Position numbers and translations under genes: made by a program | The notes under the pieces: generated by a model | What the model was told of the DNA's origin: nothing | Databases searched by the model: none | Seen by the model: only the letters and a program-made list of their open reading frames with translations | Part shown: piece by piece, positions 24,182-33,186 of the stretch | Numbering within the stretch: position 1 is the first letter of the stretch | Layout of the letters: every line of letters starts with the position of its first letter | Origin: Fodinibacter sp963747405 | Lineage (GTDB): Bacteria; Actinomycetota; Actinomycetes; Actinomycetales; Dermatophilaceae | Length of the DNA: 64,000 nt | Reading direction: 5' to 3' | Assembly (NCBI GenBank): GCA_963747405.1 | Contig: CAVVFG010000012.1 | Location: 62,001 to 126,000 of the forward strand

Positions 24182-24332
24182 GGGTACCCCTCCCGGTGTC
24201 CTCCGCTATCCCCTGTGGTGGAGGAGTTCGGCGCCGAGCGGCCACCGGATTGGCCTCCGCTCAGAATTCTTCAGGATGCCCGCATCGCCCGCCGACGCCG
24301 GTCAGCCGTTGGACGGCACCGGCCGATGCCGC

Positions 24333-24908
24333 TCAGACGTCGGCGCGGTGGAAGTTCTGGAAGCTGCGGCTGGCGGTGGGGCCGCGCTGCCCCTGGTAGT
24401 GGGAGCCGTACCGATCCGAGCCGTAGGGGTTCTCGGCCGAGGATGAGAGTCGGAAGAACGCGAGCTGGCCGATCTTCATCCCAGGCCACAGCATGATCGG
24501 CAGGGTTGCGACGTTGGAGAGCTCGAGGGTGACGTGGCCGTTGAAGCCCGGGTCGACGAACCCGGCGGTGGCGTGCGTGAGCAGGCCGAGACGGCCCAGG
24601 CTGCTCTTGCCCTCGACGCGCGCCGCGAGGTCGTCGGGCAGTGCGACCGTCTCCACCGTGCTGCCGAGCACGAACTCACCCGGGTGCAGAACAAAGCCCT
24701 CGGTGGGGTCGACCTCGACCAGGCGGGTGAGGTCGGCCTGGTCCTGTGCGGGGTCGATGACCGGGTACTTGTGGTTGTCGAACAGCCGGAAGAACTTGTC
24801 GAGCCGCACGTCGACGCTGCTCGGCTGCACCATGTCGGGGTCCCACGGGTCGATCCGGACCCGTCCGGACTCGATCTCGGCCCTGATGTCGCGGTCGGAG
24901 AGCAGCAC
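24333..24908 (-). CDS. dcd: dCTP deaminase (probably bifunctional deaminase/dUTPase)
   Basis: 191 residues, usual length. It contains the family core VEGKSSLGRLGLLTHATAGFVDPGFNG, with the catalytic Glu in the GFNGHVTLEL region, and ends with the nucleotide-binding C-terminal segment (YGSDRYGSHYQGQRGPTAS). It makes dUTP or dUMP from dCTP for thymidylate synthesis. The GTG start lies 6 nt after a TAGCCT -10 box, so the mRNA is probably leaderless. Confidence 0.95.
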   Translation of the reverse strand: MLLSDRDIRAEIESGRVRIDPWDPDMVQPSSVDVRLDKFFRLFDNHKYPVIDPAQDQADLTRLVEVDPTEGFVLHPGEFVLGSTVETVALPDDLAARVEGKSSLGRLGLLTHATAGFVDPGFNGHVTLELSNVATLPIMLWPGMKIGQLAFFRLSSSAENPYGSDRYGSHYQGQRGPTASRSFQNFHRADV

Positions 24909-24914
24909 TCCGTC

Positions 24915-24920
24915 AGGCTA
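24915..24920 (-). promoter_or_regulatory. Leaderless -10 box of dcd
   Basis: TAGCCT on the minus strand, 6 nt before the GTG start, fits the TANNNT rule for leaderless actinobacterial transcripts. Confidence 0.6.
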
Positions 24921-25026
24921 CCGGTTGGGGCCAGGGAGCACGGCGAGACGGCCTGCGGAGCGGGGTGGCGGTTGGGTTAGACTTCCCGGCGCCGGGGAGG
25001 TCGCTGGTCGGCCCGCGACCCGGCAC

Positions 25027-25097
25027 GCCGGTGTAGCTCAATGGTAGAGCGCCAGCTTCCCAAGCTGGACACGCGGGTTCGATTCCCGTCACCGGCT
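25027..25097 (+). tRNA. tRNA-Gly, anticodon CCC
   Basis: 71 nt. Acceptor arms GCCGGTG / CACCGGC pair fully. The D-arm contains AGCTCAATGGTAGAGC, the anticodon stem CCAGC/GCTGG encloses TTCCCAA (anticodon CCC), and the T-arm has GGTTCGATTCC. The discriminator is T and CCA is not encoded. A TAGACT near 24978 is a possible promoter -10. Confidence 0.95.
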
Positions 25098-25165
25098 CAA
25101 CCCACCGGGGCCAGGGGATCACCGCGAGCACCTGGAGCACCGCCACGAGGGGCGAGCACGGGCCC

Positions 25166-25171
25166 TAGGCT
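25166..25171 (+). promoter_or_regulatory. Leaderless -10 box
   Basis: TAGGCT lies 6 nt before the GTG at 25178. Confidence 0.55.
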
Positions 25172-25177
25172 CGCGGC

Positions 25178-26305
25178 GTGACCGACAGCCCGCGGACCGA
25201 TCCGAGTGGCCTGCTCGACGACCCCGAGCTGCCTGCTGACCGGCCCCGCTCGGTGGGGCGGCAGATCGTGTCGGGTTTCCTCAGCTACGGCGTCGTCGCA
25301 CTCGCCGTCTGGTACCTGCTCACCAACGTCCAGACCGATGACCTGACCTCGGCCGCCGCGCTCGTCACGGCACCGATGCTGGTGGCGTCCGTCGTGCTCG
25401 GACTGGTCAACCTCTCCACGAACTGGCCGCCGGTCGTCGTCGCCCTCCCGGGCCTGAGGGTGCGCGAGGCCGCGGTCACGAACACCGCCGGTGCGGCGCT
25501 CTCCAACACGGTGCCCGAAGGTGGCGCCGTCGCGACCGGCCTGAACTACGCGATGCTGCGCTCCTGGGGCTTCACCCTCCGCGACACGACCTCGGAGGTG
25601 CTGGTCACCGGTACCTGGTCGCAGGTGATGAAGTACACGTTGCTGGCGGTCGGGCTCGTCGCCGTGGTGATGCAGGGCTGGGGTCCCCAGTGGGTGGGGT
25701 GGGTGGCGCTCGGGCTCACCGCGCTCGTGCTCGTGGCCATCGCGATGTTGACGCTCGTCCTGCGCAGCGAACGCTTCGCGAGCGGGCTGGGGGCGTGGTG
25801 CGACCGGGTCGTCGGGCGGTTGCGCCGCCGCGTCACCCGCATCCCCGACCCCGGCCTCACCGACGGGCTGCCGCTGTTCCGCACCGAGATGGTGCGGTTG
25901 CTGCGCCTGTGCTGGGGCCGGCTGACCGCGACCATGCTCGTCTCCCAGCTCACCGTGGTGCTGGTGCTCGGCCTCTGCGTGCGGATGCAGGGCCTGGACC
26001 GGGCGACGATCTCCTGGGCCGTCGTCCTCGTGGCCTGGGGGCTGGTCACCCTCGCCTCGCTGCTCATCCCCACCCCGGGCGGCCTCGGAGTGGCCGAGGT
26101 GGTGCTCGTGACGGTGCTCGGCCACGGGCTGCCCGCCTCCGACCAGGCAGCCGTGCTCGCGGCCGTGCTCCTCTACCGCGTCGCCACGTTCCTGGTCCCC
26201 ATCCCGATCGGTCTGGTCACCTACCTCTACTGGCGGATGTCGCCGTCGTGGCGGCGCCCGGTCAACTCCCGCGGCCCGAGTGGCACCTCTACGCTCGACC
26301 GATGA
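25178..26305 (+). CDS. LPG-synthase transmembrane-region family membrane protein (UPF0104-like)
   Basis: 375 residues with seven to eight membrane helices. It carries the family hallmarks NTVPEGGAVATGLNYAML (residues about 110) and PTPGGLGVAEVVL (about 290), as in the flippase half of MprF and in UPF0104 proteins. There is no aminoacyl-transferase domain, so it is probably a lipid or lipid-linked transporter rather than an LPG synthase. It starts at GTG 25178 behind a leaderless -10 box and overlaps the next gene by ATGA. Confidence 0.8.
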   Translation: MTDSPRTDPSGLLDDPELPADRPRSVGRQIVSGFLSYGVVALAVWYLLTNVQTDDLTSAAALVTAPMLVASVVLGLVNLSTNWPPVVVALPGLRVREAAVTNTAGAALSNTVPEGGAVATGLNYAMLRSWGFTLRDTTSEVLVTGTWSQVMKYTLLAVGLVAVVMQGWGPQWVGWVALGLTALVLVAIAMLTLVLRSERFASGLGAWCDRVVGRLRRRVTRIPDPGLTDGLPLFRTEMVRLLRLCWGRLTATMLVSQLTVVLVLGLCVRMQGLDRATISWAVVLVAWGLVTLASLLIPTPGGLGVAEVVLVTVLGHGLPASDQAAVLAAVLLYRVATFLVPIPIGLVTYLYWRMSPSWRRPVNSRGPSGTSTLDR

Positions 26306-26799
26306 CCGGGTCCGCCCTCACCCTCGCCGCCCTACTGGCCGCCTCGGTCACCAGCGGGCTGCTCGCGGGTGTGTACGTGCTGTACGCCCACACGGTGATG
26401 CCGGGCCTGCGCACGCTCGACGACCGCACCTTCGTGGCGGCGTTCCAAGCGCTCGACAGCGCCGTCGTGAACCCGTGGTTCATGGGGCTGGGATTCCTCG
26501 GCGCGCCGGTGCTCACCGCCGTGGCCCTGGCCCGCACGTGGGGCGAGCCCGCCGCGCTCTGGGTCGCGACGGCGCTGGTCCTGCACGTGGCCGCCATGGT
26601 GGTGACGGCGCGGGTGCACCTGCCGCGCAACGACGCCGTCAAGGCCGCCGGCAGCCCCGGCACCCTGGCAGCGGCCGACTGTGCCGCGCTCCGCTCGGCC
26701 TTCGACGAGCTGCGTTGGGCGCGGTGGAACCTGCTGCGGGCGGTGGCGTCGGTGGCGGCCACCGGCATCCTGGGCTGGGCGCTGGTGCTCACCGGCTAG
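26302..26799 (+). CDS. DUF1772-like membrane protein
   Basis: 165 residues with four hydrophobic segments and the pattern YAHTVMPGLRTLDDRTFVAAFQ...NPWFMGLGFLGAP. This resembles DUF1772/anthrone-oxygenase-like proteins. Translationally coupled to the preceding membrane protein. The function is unknown. It converges with the next gene, with 1 nt between stops. Confidence 0.7.
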   Translation: MTGSALTLAALLAASVTSGLLAGVYVLYAHTVMPGLRTLDDRTFVAAFQALDSAVVNPWFMGLGFLGAPVLTAVALARTWGEPAALWVATALVLHVAAMVVTARVHLPRNDAVKAAGSPGTLAAADCAALRSAFDELRWARWNLLRAVASVAATGILGWALVLTG

Positions 26800-26800
26800 G

Positions 26801-27331
26801 TCAGCCGGGGAAGAGCCAGCCGAGCGTCGCGATCGCCCCGATGGCGGCGAGCACCACGAACGCCACGGCGAGCACCCACGCGATGAGCCAGGCGAAGTCG
26901 AAGCCGCCTTCGTCGTCGTCCGGCAGGGCGCCGGCCGACTCGTCGGCGGAGGCCAGGTCGGCCACGCCGGCCGCCGTGGAGTTCAGGGCCCGCTCGCGCA
27001 GCGCCTCGATGCGGCGGGGGCGTGGCTGCGAGCGGGCCGATGCCGGCAGCTCGGCCCACATGACCGCGAAGTCGTCGTGGGACTGCTCGCGCCAGGCCGC
27101 GACGGCCGTGTCGACGCTCGGGCCCTTCGCCCCGGCCGCGAACCAGATGGCCCCGGCGCGCGGCAGGTCGCCCATCTCGAAGAGCACCTCGCCGAGCTCG
27201 ACGAGGGCCTCCGGGTCCTGGCTGCCCTCGACGTGGGCGGTCAGCAGGTCCCGCGCCTTCCACAGCTCGCCCGCCTCCCGCGCCTCGTGCGCCAGCCGAA
27301 CCGGTGTGGACGCCCCACCATCGCCGGTCAT
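26801..27331 (-). CDS. Small TPR-like protein with C-terminal membrane segment (DUF6584-like)
   Basis: 176 residues. Residues 10-110 hold two or three helical repeats (ALVELGEVLFEMGDLPRAGAIWFAAG). An acidic spacer DDDEGG follows, then one C-terminal helix (AWLIAWVLAVAFVVLAAIGAI). Its ATG overlaps the LtrA-like stop, so it is a coupled partner of that protein. It is probably a membrane-anchored adaptor; the family name is a resemblance only. Confidence 0.65.
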   Translation of the reverse strand: MTGDGGASTPVRLAHEAREAGELWKARDLLTAHVEGSQDPEALVELGEVLFEMGDLPRAGAIWFAAGAKGPSVDTAVAAWREQSHDDFAVMWAELPASARSQPRPRRIEALRERALNSTAAGVADLASADESAGALPDDDEGGFDFAWLIAWVLAVAFVVLAAIGAIATLGWLFPG

Positions 27332-28515
27332 CGAACCCCCTCCGTCGAGCGCGACACCGAGACGACGCGCACCGCCACGAGTGTGGCCAGCACCAGGCCG
27401 ATCAGCAGCACGGCCAGGCCCATCGACGGCACCAGCCACGCCACCGCGACGCAGAGCACCGTGACGACCAGCGCCGGCACCATCGTCGCCACCGTCTCGC
27501 GGTCGCTCATCGCGTGCAACCCGGAGACGGCGAGGCAGACGATCGACACGGCCCCCGCGAGGGCGAGCGCGATCGGCCGCGTCCCGGCATCCGCCGAACC
27601 CTCGACGACGTCGATCGCGGCCGCCAGCGCGGCGCCGACCGCGGCGATCGAGGCGAACACCGGGAGGTGGCCGTAGCCGAACACCCAGGCCCCGCGTGGG
27701 GTTTCGAGGATGCTGGCGTGGTCGCGCGAGAAGTACATCCACCACAGCGAGAAGACGATGAGCAGCCCACCGGTGATGAGCGGCGCCAGCGCCCAGCTCA
27801 GCCCGCCGCCCTCGGGTGACATGACCTGCTGGATCGCGAGGACCGACGACAGGATCACCTCGCCGAGCACGATGATCGTGAGCAGGCCGTAGCGCTCGGC
27901 GATGTGGTGCGGGTGGAAGGGGGTGTAGCCGTGCCGCTGCTCGGCGAGCACGGGCACCAGCAGCTCGAGGCCGACGAGCAGGACGAACGTGGGGATGAGC
28001 CACGACTGCGGCACGGCGAGCCGGGCGATCCACAGCACCTGCACGATGCTGATGCCGCATGCGTACCAGAGCGCCGTCTCCCGCCCTTCGGGGTGGCCGG
28101 AGGCCGCCCGCAGCCAGAGCCCGACCATCGCGAAGCGCATGACGGCGTAGCCGAGCACGACCGTCACCGACTGGCCGTCCTCGAAGATGTCGGGCACGCC
28201 GGCAGCGAGGAACAGCGCCCCGACCATGATCACGAACGTCAGCAGGCGGAAGACGACGTCGTCGTTGTCGTAGGCCGAGGCGTACCAGGTGTAGTTCAGC
28301 CAGGCCCACCAGATGGCGAACCAGGTCAGCGAGTAGCCCACGATCGTGCCGTAGTGCGCCTCGGCGAGACCGTGGTGCAGCTCTGCGGCGTTGCTCGCGA
28401 TGGCGACGACGAACACGAGGTCGAAGAGCAGCTCGAGCGGGGTGGCGGCGCGGTGGTGCTCGCCGGAGTCGCGCGCGACCACCGGTCGGCGCAGCGGCAC
28501 GGGGAGGATGCTCAC
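27328..28515 (-). CDS. Low-temperature-requirement A (LtrA)-like membrane protein
   Basis: 395 residues from GTG 28515, which has a CATACT -10-like box 6 nt upstream. An open frame extends 34 codons further but looks non-coding. About ten to twelve membrane helices are present. The LtrA signature HHRAATPLELLFDLVFVVAI opens the domain, and YGLLTIIVLGEVI is the second conserved helix. Named after a Listeria cold-growth gene; the molecular function is unsettled. Confidence 0.82.
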   Translation of the reverse strand: MSILPVPLRRPVVARDSGEHHRAATPLELLFDLVFVVAIASNAAELHHGLAEAHYGTIVGYSLTWFAIWWAWLNYTWYASAYDNDDVVFRLLTFVIMVGALFLAAGVPDIFEDGQSVTVVLGYAVMRFAMVGLWLRAASGHPEGRETALWYACGISIVQVLWIARLAVPQSWLIPTFVLLVGLELLVPVLAEQRHGYTPFHPHHIAERYGLLTIIVLGEVILSSVLAIQQVMSPEGGGLSWALAPLITGGLLIVFSLWWMYFSRDHASILETPRGAWVFGYGHLPVFASIAAVGAALAAAIDVVEGSADAGTRPIALALAGAVSIVCLAVSGLHAMSDRETVATMVPALVVTVLCVAVAWLVPSMGLAVLLIGLVLATLVAVRVVSVSRSTEGVR

Positions 28516-28521
28516 GAGGCG

Positions 28522-28527
28522 AGTATG
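28522..28527 (-). promoter_or_regulatory. Leaderless -10-like box of the LtrA-like gene
   Basis: CATACT on the minus strand, 6 nt before GTG 28515. Confidence 0.4.
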
Positions 28528-28662
28528 CCGCCGGGTCGGCGGTGACACCGCCGACCCGGGAGGTGGGTACCAGACCGTGGACCGAACGGGGCGCGGACGC
28601 GCAGTTCGGTGTGTCACGGCATCCGGCCCTTGTTTTTGTTACCGGTGGGTAGCACACTGGTA

Positions 28663-28676
28663 AGCAAGCGCTCACT
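28663..28676. promoter_or_regulatory. Putative TetR/FadR-type operator before acyl-CoA dehydrogenase
   Basis: AGCAAGCGCTCACT is a partial palindrome centred on AGCGCT. It shares GCAAGCGCT(C/T)A with the site at 14681, which also precedes a fatty-acid-oxidation gene. It lies 25 nt before the start codon, where a bound repressor would block transcription. Confidence 0.5.
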
Positions 28677-28700
28677 GACCCCAATGGGAGGACCACGGCC

Positions 28701-30572
28701 ATGGGCCACTACAAGAGCAACCTTCGTGACATCGAGTTCAACCTCTTCGAGGTGCTCGGCCGCGGTGACGTGCTGGGCTCGGGCCCGTACGAGTCCATCG
28801 ACGCCGACACGGCCCGGGAGATGCTGAAGGAGGTCTCCCGCCTGGCCGAGAACGAGCTCGCCGAGTCCTTCCAGGACAGTGACCGCAACCCGCCCGTCTA
28901 CGACCCGGCGACCCAGGCCGTCACCATGCCGGCGTCGTTCCGCAAGTCCTTCGACGCCTACCGCGACAGCGGCTTCTGGGGCATCGACCTCAACGAGGAG
29001 CTCGGCGGCACCGTGGCGCCCCCGAGCCTGCGCTGGGCCGTCAACGAGATGCTGCTCGGCTCCAACCCCGCCGTCGCGATGTTCGCGGCCTCCTACGGCT
29101 TCGCCAAGCTGCTCTACGCCCTGGGCAACGACGAGCAGAAGAAGCTGGCGCACTGGATCGTCGAGAACAACTGGCACTGCACGATGGTGCTCACCGAGCC
29201 CGATGCCGGGTCCGACGTCGGCGCCGGTCGCACCAAGGCGACCCAGAACGCCGACGGCACCTGGAGCATCAGCGGCGTCAAGCGCTTCATCACCAGCGCC
29301 GAGAGCGACATGGTCGACAACGTCGTACACTTCGTGCTCGCCCGCCCCGAGGGCGCCGGCCCGGGCACCAAGGGCCTGTCGTTGTTCATCCTCACCAAGT
29401 ACGACGTCGACCTCGAGACCGGTGAGCTCGGCGAGCGCAACGGCGTCTACGTCACCAACGTCGAGAAGAAGATGGGCCTGAAGGTCTCCACGACCTGCGA
29501 GCTCACCTTCGGCGGCGAGCGGCCGGCCGTCGGAACCCTGCTGGGTGACGTGCACGACGGCATCGCCCAGATGTTCCACGTCATCGAGAACGCCCGGATG
29601 ATGGTGGGCACCAAGGCGATCGCCACCCTGTCGACCGGCTACCTCAACGCCCTCGACTACGCCAAGCAGCGCGTGCAGGGTGCCGACCTCACCCGGTCGT
29701 CCGACAAGACCGCACCGCGGGTCACCATCACCCACCACCCCGACGTGCGCCGGTCGCTGATGACCCAGAAGGCGTACTCCGAGGGCCTGCGCGCGCTGGT
29801 GCTGTTCACCGCCAGCCAGCAGGACATCGTCGACCAGCAGCTGCTGTCGTCGGGGTCGATGGAGTTCGAGCGCGGCTCGGCCGCCGACATCGCCAGCCGG
29901 GTCAACGACCTGCTCCTGCCGATCGTCAAGGGCCTGGGCTCGGAGCGGGCCTGGGTGCTGCTCGGCACCGAGTCGCTGCAGACCTTCGGCGGTTCCGGGT
30001 TCCTGCAGGACTACCCCGTCGAGCAGTACGTGCGCGACGCCAAGATCGACACGCTGTACGAGGGCACCACTGCCATCCAGGGCCTGGACTTCTTCTTCCG
30101 CAAGATCGTCAAGGACAAGGGCCAGGCGCTCACCTACCTGTCGACGCAGATGCAGGAGTTCGCCAAGGACCTCGGCGCGCACGAGGGCCGGCTCGACCGC
30201 GACCGCGAGCTGCTCGGCCAGGGCGTCGAGGACGTGCAGGGCATCCTCGGTTACATGGTCGGCGAGCTCATGAAGAGCGACCCGCGCAACGGCGGCGAGG
30301 TCACCAACCTGTACTCGGTGGGGCAGAACACCACCCGCCTGCTGCTCGGCGCGGGTGACCTCGTGGTCGGCTGGCTGCTGCTGCGCCAGGCCGCCGTGGC
30401 GCTCGACGCCCTCGCCGCCGGTGCCTCCGGCAAGGACAAGGACTTCTACGAGGGCAAGGTCGCGGCCGCGCAGTTCTACGCCCGGCAGGTGCTGCCCCGA
30501 CTGTCGGCCGAGCGGGCCGTGGCCGAGGCCACCGACTCGCTCCTCATGGAGGTGCCCGAGTCGGCGTTCTGA
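28701..30572 (+). CDS. Acyl-CoA dehydrogenase, FadE5-like
   Basis: 623 residues, the long form with extra N- and C-terminal domains. It contains the FAD/substrate motif VLTEPDAGSDVG, the C-terminal domain QTFGGSGFLQDYPVEQYVRDAKI and the catalytic Glu in TLYEGTTAIQG. It catalyses the first step of beta-oxidation and hands electrons to ETF, hence functionally to the FadF-like protein at 14777. GGGAGG precedes the ATG. It is monocistronic, closed by the hairpin at 30591. Confidence 0.92.
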   Translation: MGHYKSNLRDIEFNLFEVLGRGDVLGSGPYESIDADTAREMLKEVSRLAENELAESFQDSDRNPPVYDPATQAVTMPASFRKSFDAYRDSGFWGIDLNEELGGTVAPPSLRWAVNEMLLGSNPAVAMFAASYGFAKLLYALGNDEQKKLAHWIVENNWHCTMVLTEPDAGSDVGAGRTKATQNADGTWSISGVKRFITSAESDMVDNVVHFVLARPEGAGPGTKGLSLFILTKYDVDLETGELGERNGVYVTNVEKKMGLKVSTTCELTFGGERPAVGTLLGDVHDGIAQMFHVIENARMMVGTKAIATLSTGYLNALDYAKQRVQGADLTRSSDKTAPRVTITHHPDVRRSLMTQKAYSEGLRALVLFTASQQDIVDQQLLSSGSMEFERGSAADIASRVNDLLLPIVKGLGSERAWVLLGTESLQTFGGSGFLQDYPVEQYVRDAKIDTLYEGTTAIQGLDFFFRKIVKDKGQALTYLSTQMQEFAKDLGAHEGRLDRDRELLGQGVEDVQGILGYMVGELMKSDPRNGGEVTNLYSVGQNTTRLLLGAGDLVVGWLLLRQAAVALDALAAGASGKDKDFYEGKVAAAQFYARQVLPRLSAERAVAEATDSLLMEVPESAF

Positions 30573-30590
30573 CCACCCGGACAGCAGCAC

Positions 30591-30622
30591 GAACGGCCCA
30601 CCCGGCGAGGGGTGGGCCGTTC
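30591..30622 (+). terminator. Terminator of the acyl-CoA dehydrogenase gene
   Basis: GAACGGCCCACCC pairs perfectly with GGGTGGGCCGTTC over 13 bp around a 6-nt loop, 18 nt after the stop. No T-run follows. Confidence 0.85.
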
Positions 30623-30752
30623 GGCGTTCGGCGCGGGCACGGCATCCCCGATTCCGTGCGCTCGGGTCAGCGGGGGTCGACGTCGGTGCGGTGCAGGAGT
30701 GGCAGGGGCTCGACGGAGCCTGCGCGACGGGCCGGTTTCGCCCGCGCCGGGG

Positions 30753-32150
30753 TCAGAAGGCGGCGCCCGGGTTGAGGATGCCGCGCGGGTCGAGCGCGTA
30801 CTTGACCCGGCGGGTGAGCGCCATGACGTCGGGGCCGAGCTGGGCCGCGAGCGAGCCGACCTTGAGCCGGCCGACGCCGTGCTCGCCGGTGATCGTGCCG
30901 CCGAGCTCGATGGCCGTGGCCATGATCTCGTCGAAGGCCAGGCGCGCGCGGGCCTCGGCGTCGAGGTCGCCGGGGGGATAGATGATCGCCGGGTGGGTGT
31001 TGCCGTCGCCGGCGTGGGCCACCACGGGGATCTCGACGTCGTGCCGCACGGCGATCGCCTCGACGGCGGCGAGCAGCGCGGGCAGGTGCGGGATCGGCAC
31101 CCCGACGTCCTCGGGCAGCACCGACCCGCGCGCCTCGATGGCCGTGAAGTGCAGCCGCCTGGCCTGCACGAACTGCTCGCCCTCGTCGGGGTCGTCGGTG
31201 GCGAAGACCGCCTTGGCGCCGGCCACCTGGCAGGCCGCCGTGGCCACCGCCACCTCGTCGGCGCGCGACGGGCCCGGGGCGTCGGACTGGATGAGGAGCA
31301 ACGCTCCGGCATCGCGGTCCAGGCCCATCGGCCTGAAGTCCTCGACGGCATTGATCGAGGCGTGGTCCATCAGCTCGACCAGCGAGGCGCGCACCGTGCG
31401 GCCCAGCTCGACGACGGCGGCCGCCGCGGCGGCGACGGTCGGGAAGGTGGCGACGACGGTCGCCCTCGGCGCCTGCGCGGGGACGAGGCGCAGGATGGCC
31501 CGGGTGACGACGCCGAGGGTTCCCTCGGAGCCCACGAAGAGCTTGAGCAGCGGCAGGCCGGCGACGTCCTTGACGCGCTTTCCCCCGAGGGCGAGCAGGG
31601 TGCCGTCGGCGAGCACCACGTCGAGACCGAGCACGTAGTCGGTGGTGACGCCGTACTTGACGCAGCACAACCCGCCGGCGTTGGTGGCGATGTTGCCGCC
31701 GATCGAGCAGATCTCGTACGAGCTGGGGTCGGGCGGGTACCAGAGGCCGTGCTCGGCGGCCGCCCGCTTGACCTCGACGTTGAGGGCGCCGGGTTCGACG
31801 ACCGCCACCCGGCTGGCGGTGTCGATCTCGATGGCGCGCATCCGCTCGGTCGAGAGCACGATGCCGCCGTCCAAGGCGAGTGCCCCGCCGGAGAGTCCCG
31901 AGCCGGAGCCCCGCGGCACGACGGGGATGCCGTGCCGGCTCGCCCAGCGCAGCGTCGCCTGCACGTGGGCGGCGGTCTCGGCTCGCACCGCCGCGAGGGG
32001 GGTGCCGGCGGTGGCGTCGTGGGTCCAGTCGAAGCGGTACTTCTCCACGGCATCCGGCGCGGTGACCACCACCCCGTCGGGCAGCATCCCCACCAGCTCG
32101 GCGACGGCATCGCCGGGAGTGGCAGCAGGATCGGCGACCTCGGCATCCAT
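30753..32150 (-). CDS. GlcD-like FAD-linked oxidase (D-2-hydroxyacid dehydrogenase type)
   Basis: 465 residues. The FAD-binding type 4 (PCMH) domain has PRGSGSGLSGGA and the CSIGGNIATNAGG loop. The C-terminal cap domain carries HAGDGNTHP and ITGEHGVGRLK, the metal/substrate motifs of GlcD and D-lactate dehydrogenases. The family oxidises glycolate or D-lactate to the 2-oxoacid; the exact substrate is unclear. The ATG at 32150 may be leaderless (CAGAGT 7 nt upstream). No GlcE or GlcF is adjacent. Confidence 0.88.
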   Translation of the reverse strand: MDAEVADPAATPGDAVAELVGMLPDGVVVTAPDAVEKYRFDWTHDATAGTPLAAVRAETAAHVQATLRWASRHGIPVVPRGSGSGLSGGALALDGGIVLSTERMRAIEIDTASRVAVVEPGALNVEVKRAAAEHGLWYPPDPSSYEICSIGGNIATNAGGLCCVKYGVTTDYVLGLDVVLADGTLLALGGKRVKDVAGLPLLKLFVGSEGTLGVVTRAILRLVPAQAPRATVVATFPTVAAAAAAVVELGRTVRASLVELMDHASINAVEDFRPMGLDRDAGALLLIQSDAPGPSRADEVAVATAACQVAGAKAVFATDDPDEGEQFVQARRLHFTAIEARGSVLPEDVGVPIPHLPALLAAVEAIAVRHDVEIPVVAHAGDGNTHPAIIYPPGDLDAEARARLAFDEIMATAIELGGTITGEHGVGRLKVGSLAAQLGPDVMALTRRVKYALDPRGILNPGAAF

Positions 32151-32346
32151 GCCGCTCACTCTGCCACTGTGGGTTCCCGATGTCGGTGCGGCCGCCGGCT
32201 CTGGTGTATCTGCCCGGCTCTGGTCCATCTGCCCGGGTGGCGGTGCTGCGGGGCCACCCCTCCCGAGAACCACCGCCATCCCGGGGGACGGACCAGAGCC
32301 CCGGCGGTCCTGCATTGCGACCAGCGCAAGCGGCCCCGGGAATCGG

Positions 32347-33153
32347 TCACAGGCGGCGGTCGTCGAGCACCGGGAAGGCCGTGCGGTACTCGCGGGTGGA
32401 GGAGAGATCGACCTGCACCGACAGCACCTGCTCGTCGCCGCCCGATGCCTCGGCGAGCACCTCGCCGCTCGCGGTGACCACCTGGCTGTGGCCGCCCATC
32501 TGGTAGCCCGCGTGGGTGCCGGTGGTGTTGCACTGCACCACGACGCACTGGTTCTCCACGGCCCGGGCCCGACCGAGCAGGGTCCAGTGCCCGACCCGGG
32601 CCGCCGGCCAGGCCGCCGGGACGGCGAACAGCTCCGCCCCGGCGTCGACCTGCCGCCGATAGAGTTCGGGGAACCGCAGGTCGTAGCAGGTCGACAGCCC
32701 GACCGTCACCAGATCGCCTGTGCCAGAGGGGATCTCGGTCACCACCACGTCGACACCAGCCTCCATCAGCCGCGGCTCCCCCGCCCCGAAGCCGAACCGG
32801 TGGATCTTGCGGTAGACCGCGAGCGGCGCCCCCCCGGCATCCAGCAGCAGCGAGGTGTTGGCGAGGTCGTTGCCGTCGACACCGGGCTCGGGCAGCCGCT
32901 CGACGAACGACCCCGCGTGCAGCACCACGGATGCCGCGCGCGCGGCATCCGCCATCACCCGGCCCCACGGGCCGTCGAGCGGCTGCGCCTCGTCGGGCCA
33001 GCGCCGGTAGTCGAAGCCCGTGGCACCCCACAGCTCGGGCAGCACGACCAGGTCGTGCCCGGCCTGGTCGGCGACCAGTGCCGCGACCCGGTCGACCCGC
33101 GCGTCGAAGGGCTCGTCGTCGTCGTAGCCGAGCTGGATGACCGCGATGCGCAT
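32347..33153 (-). CDS. Carbon-nitrogen hydrolase (nitrilase superfamily)
   Basis: 268 residues with the complete triad Glu40 (LPELWG), Lys116 (YRKIHRFGF) and Cys156 (STCYDLRFPELYR). The latter motif is typical of omega-amidase/Nit2-like members, so an amide or deaminated glutamine derivative is a likely substrate. It starts at ATG 33153 behind CAGGAT at leaderless spacing. The 196 bp between it and the GlcD-like gene show only short direct repeats (CTGGT...CTGCCCGG) and no gene. Confidence 0.88.
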   Translation of the reverse strand: MRIAVIQLGYDDDEPFDARVDRVAALVADQAGHDLVVLPELWGATGFDYRRWPDEAQPLDGPWGRVMADAARAASVVLHAGSFVERLPEPGVDGNDLANTSLLLDAGGAPLAVYRKIHRFGFGAGEPRLMEAGVDVVVTEIPSGTGDLVTVGLSTCYDLRFPELYRRQVDAGAELFAVPAAWPAARVGHWTLLGRARAVENQCVVVQCNTTGTHAGYQMGGHSQVVTASGEVLAEASGGDEQVLSVQVDLSSTREYRTAFPVLDDRRL

Positions 33154-33159
33154 GCCCCC

Positions 33160-33165
33160 ATCCTG
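33160..33165 (-). promoter_or_regulatory. Leaderless -10-like box of the nitrilase-family gene
   Basis: CAGGAT on the minus strand, 6 nt before ATG 33153. Confidence 0.4.
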
Positions 33166-33186
33166 CCGTGACGGCGAGGGCACGTC

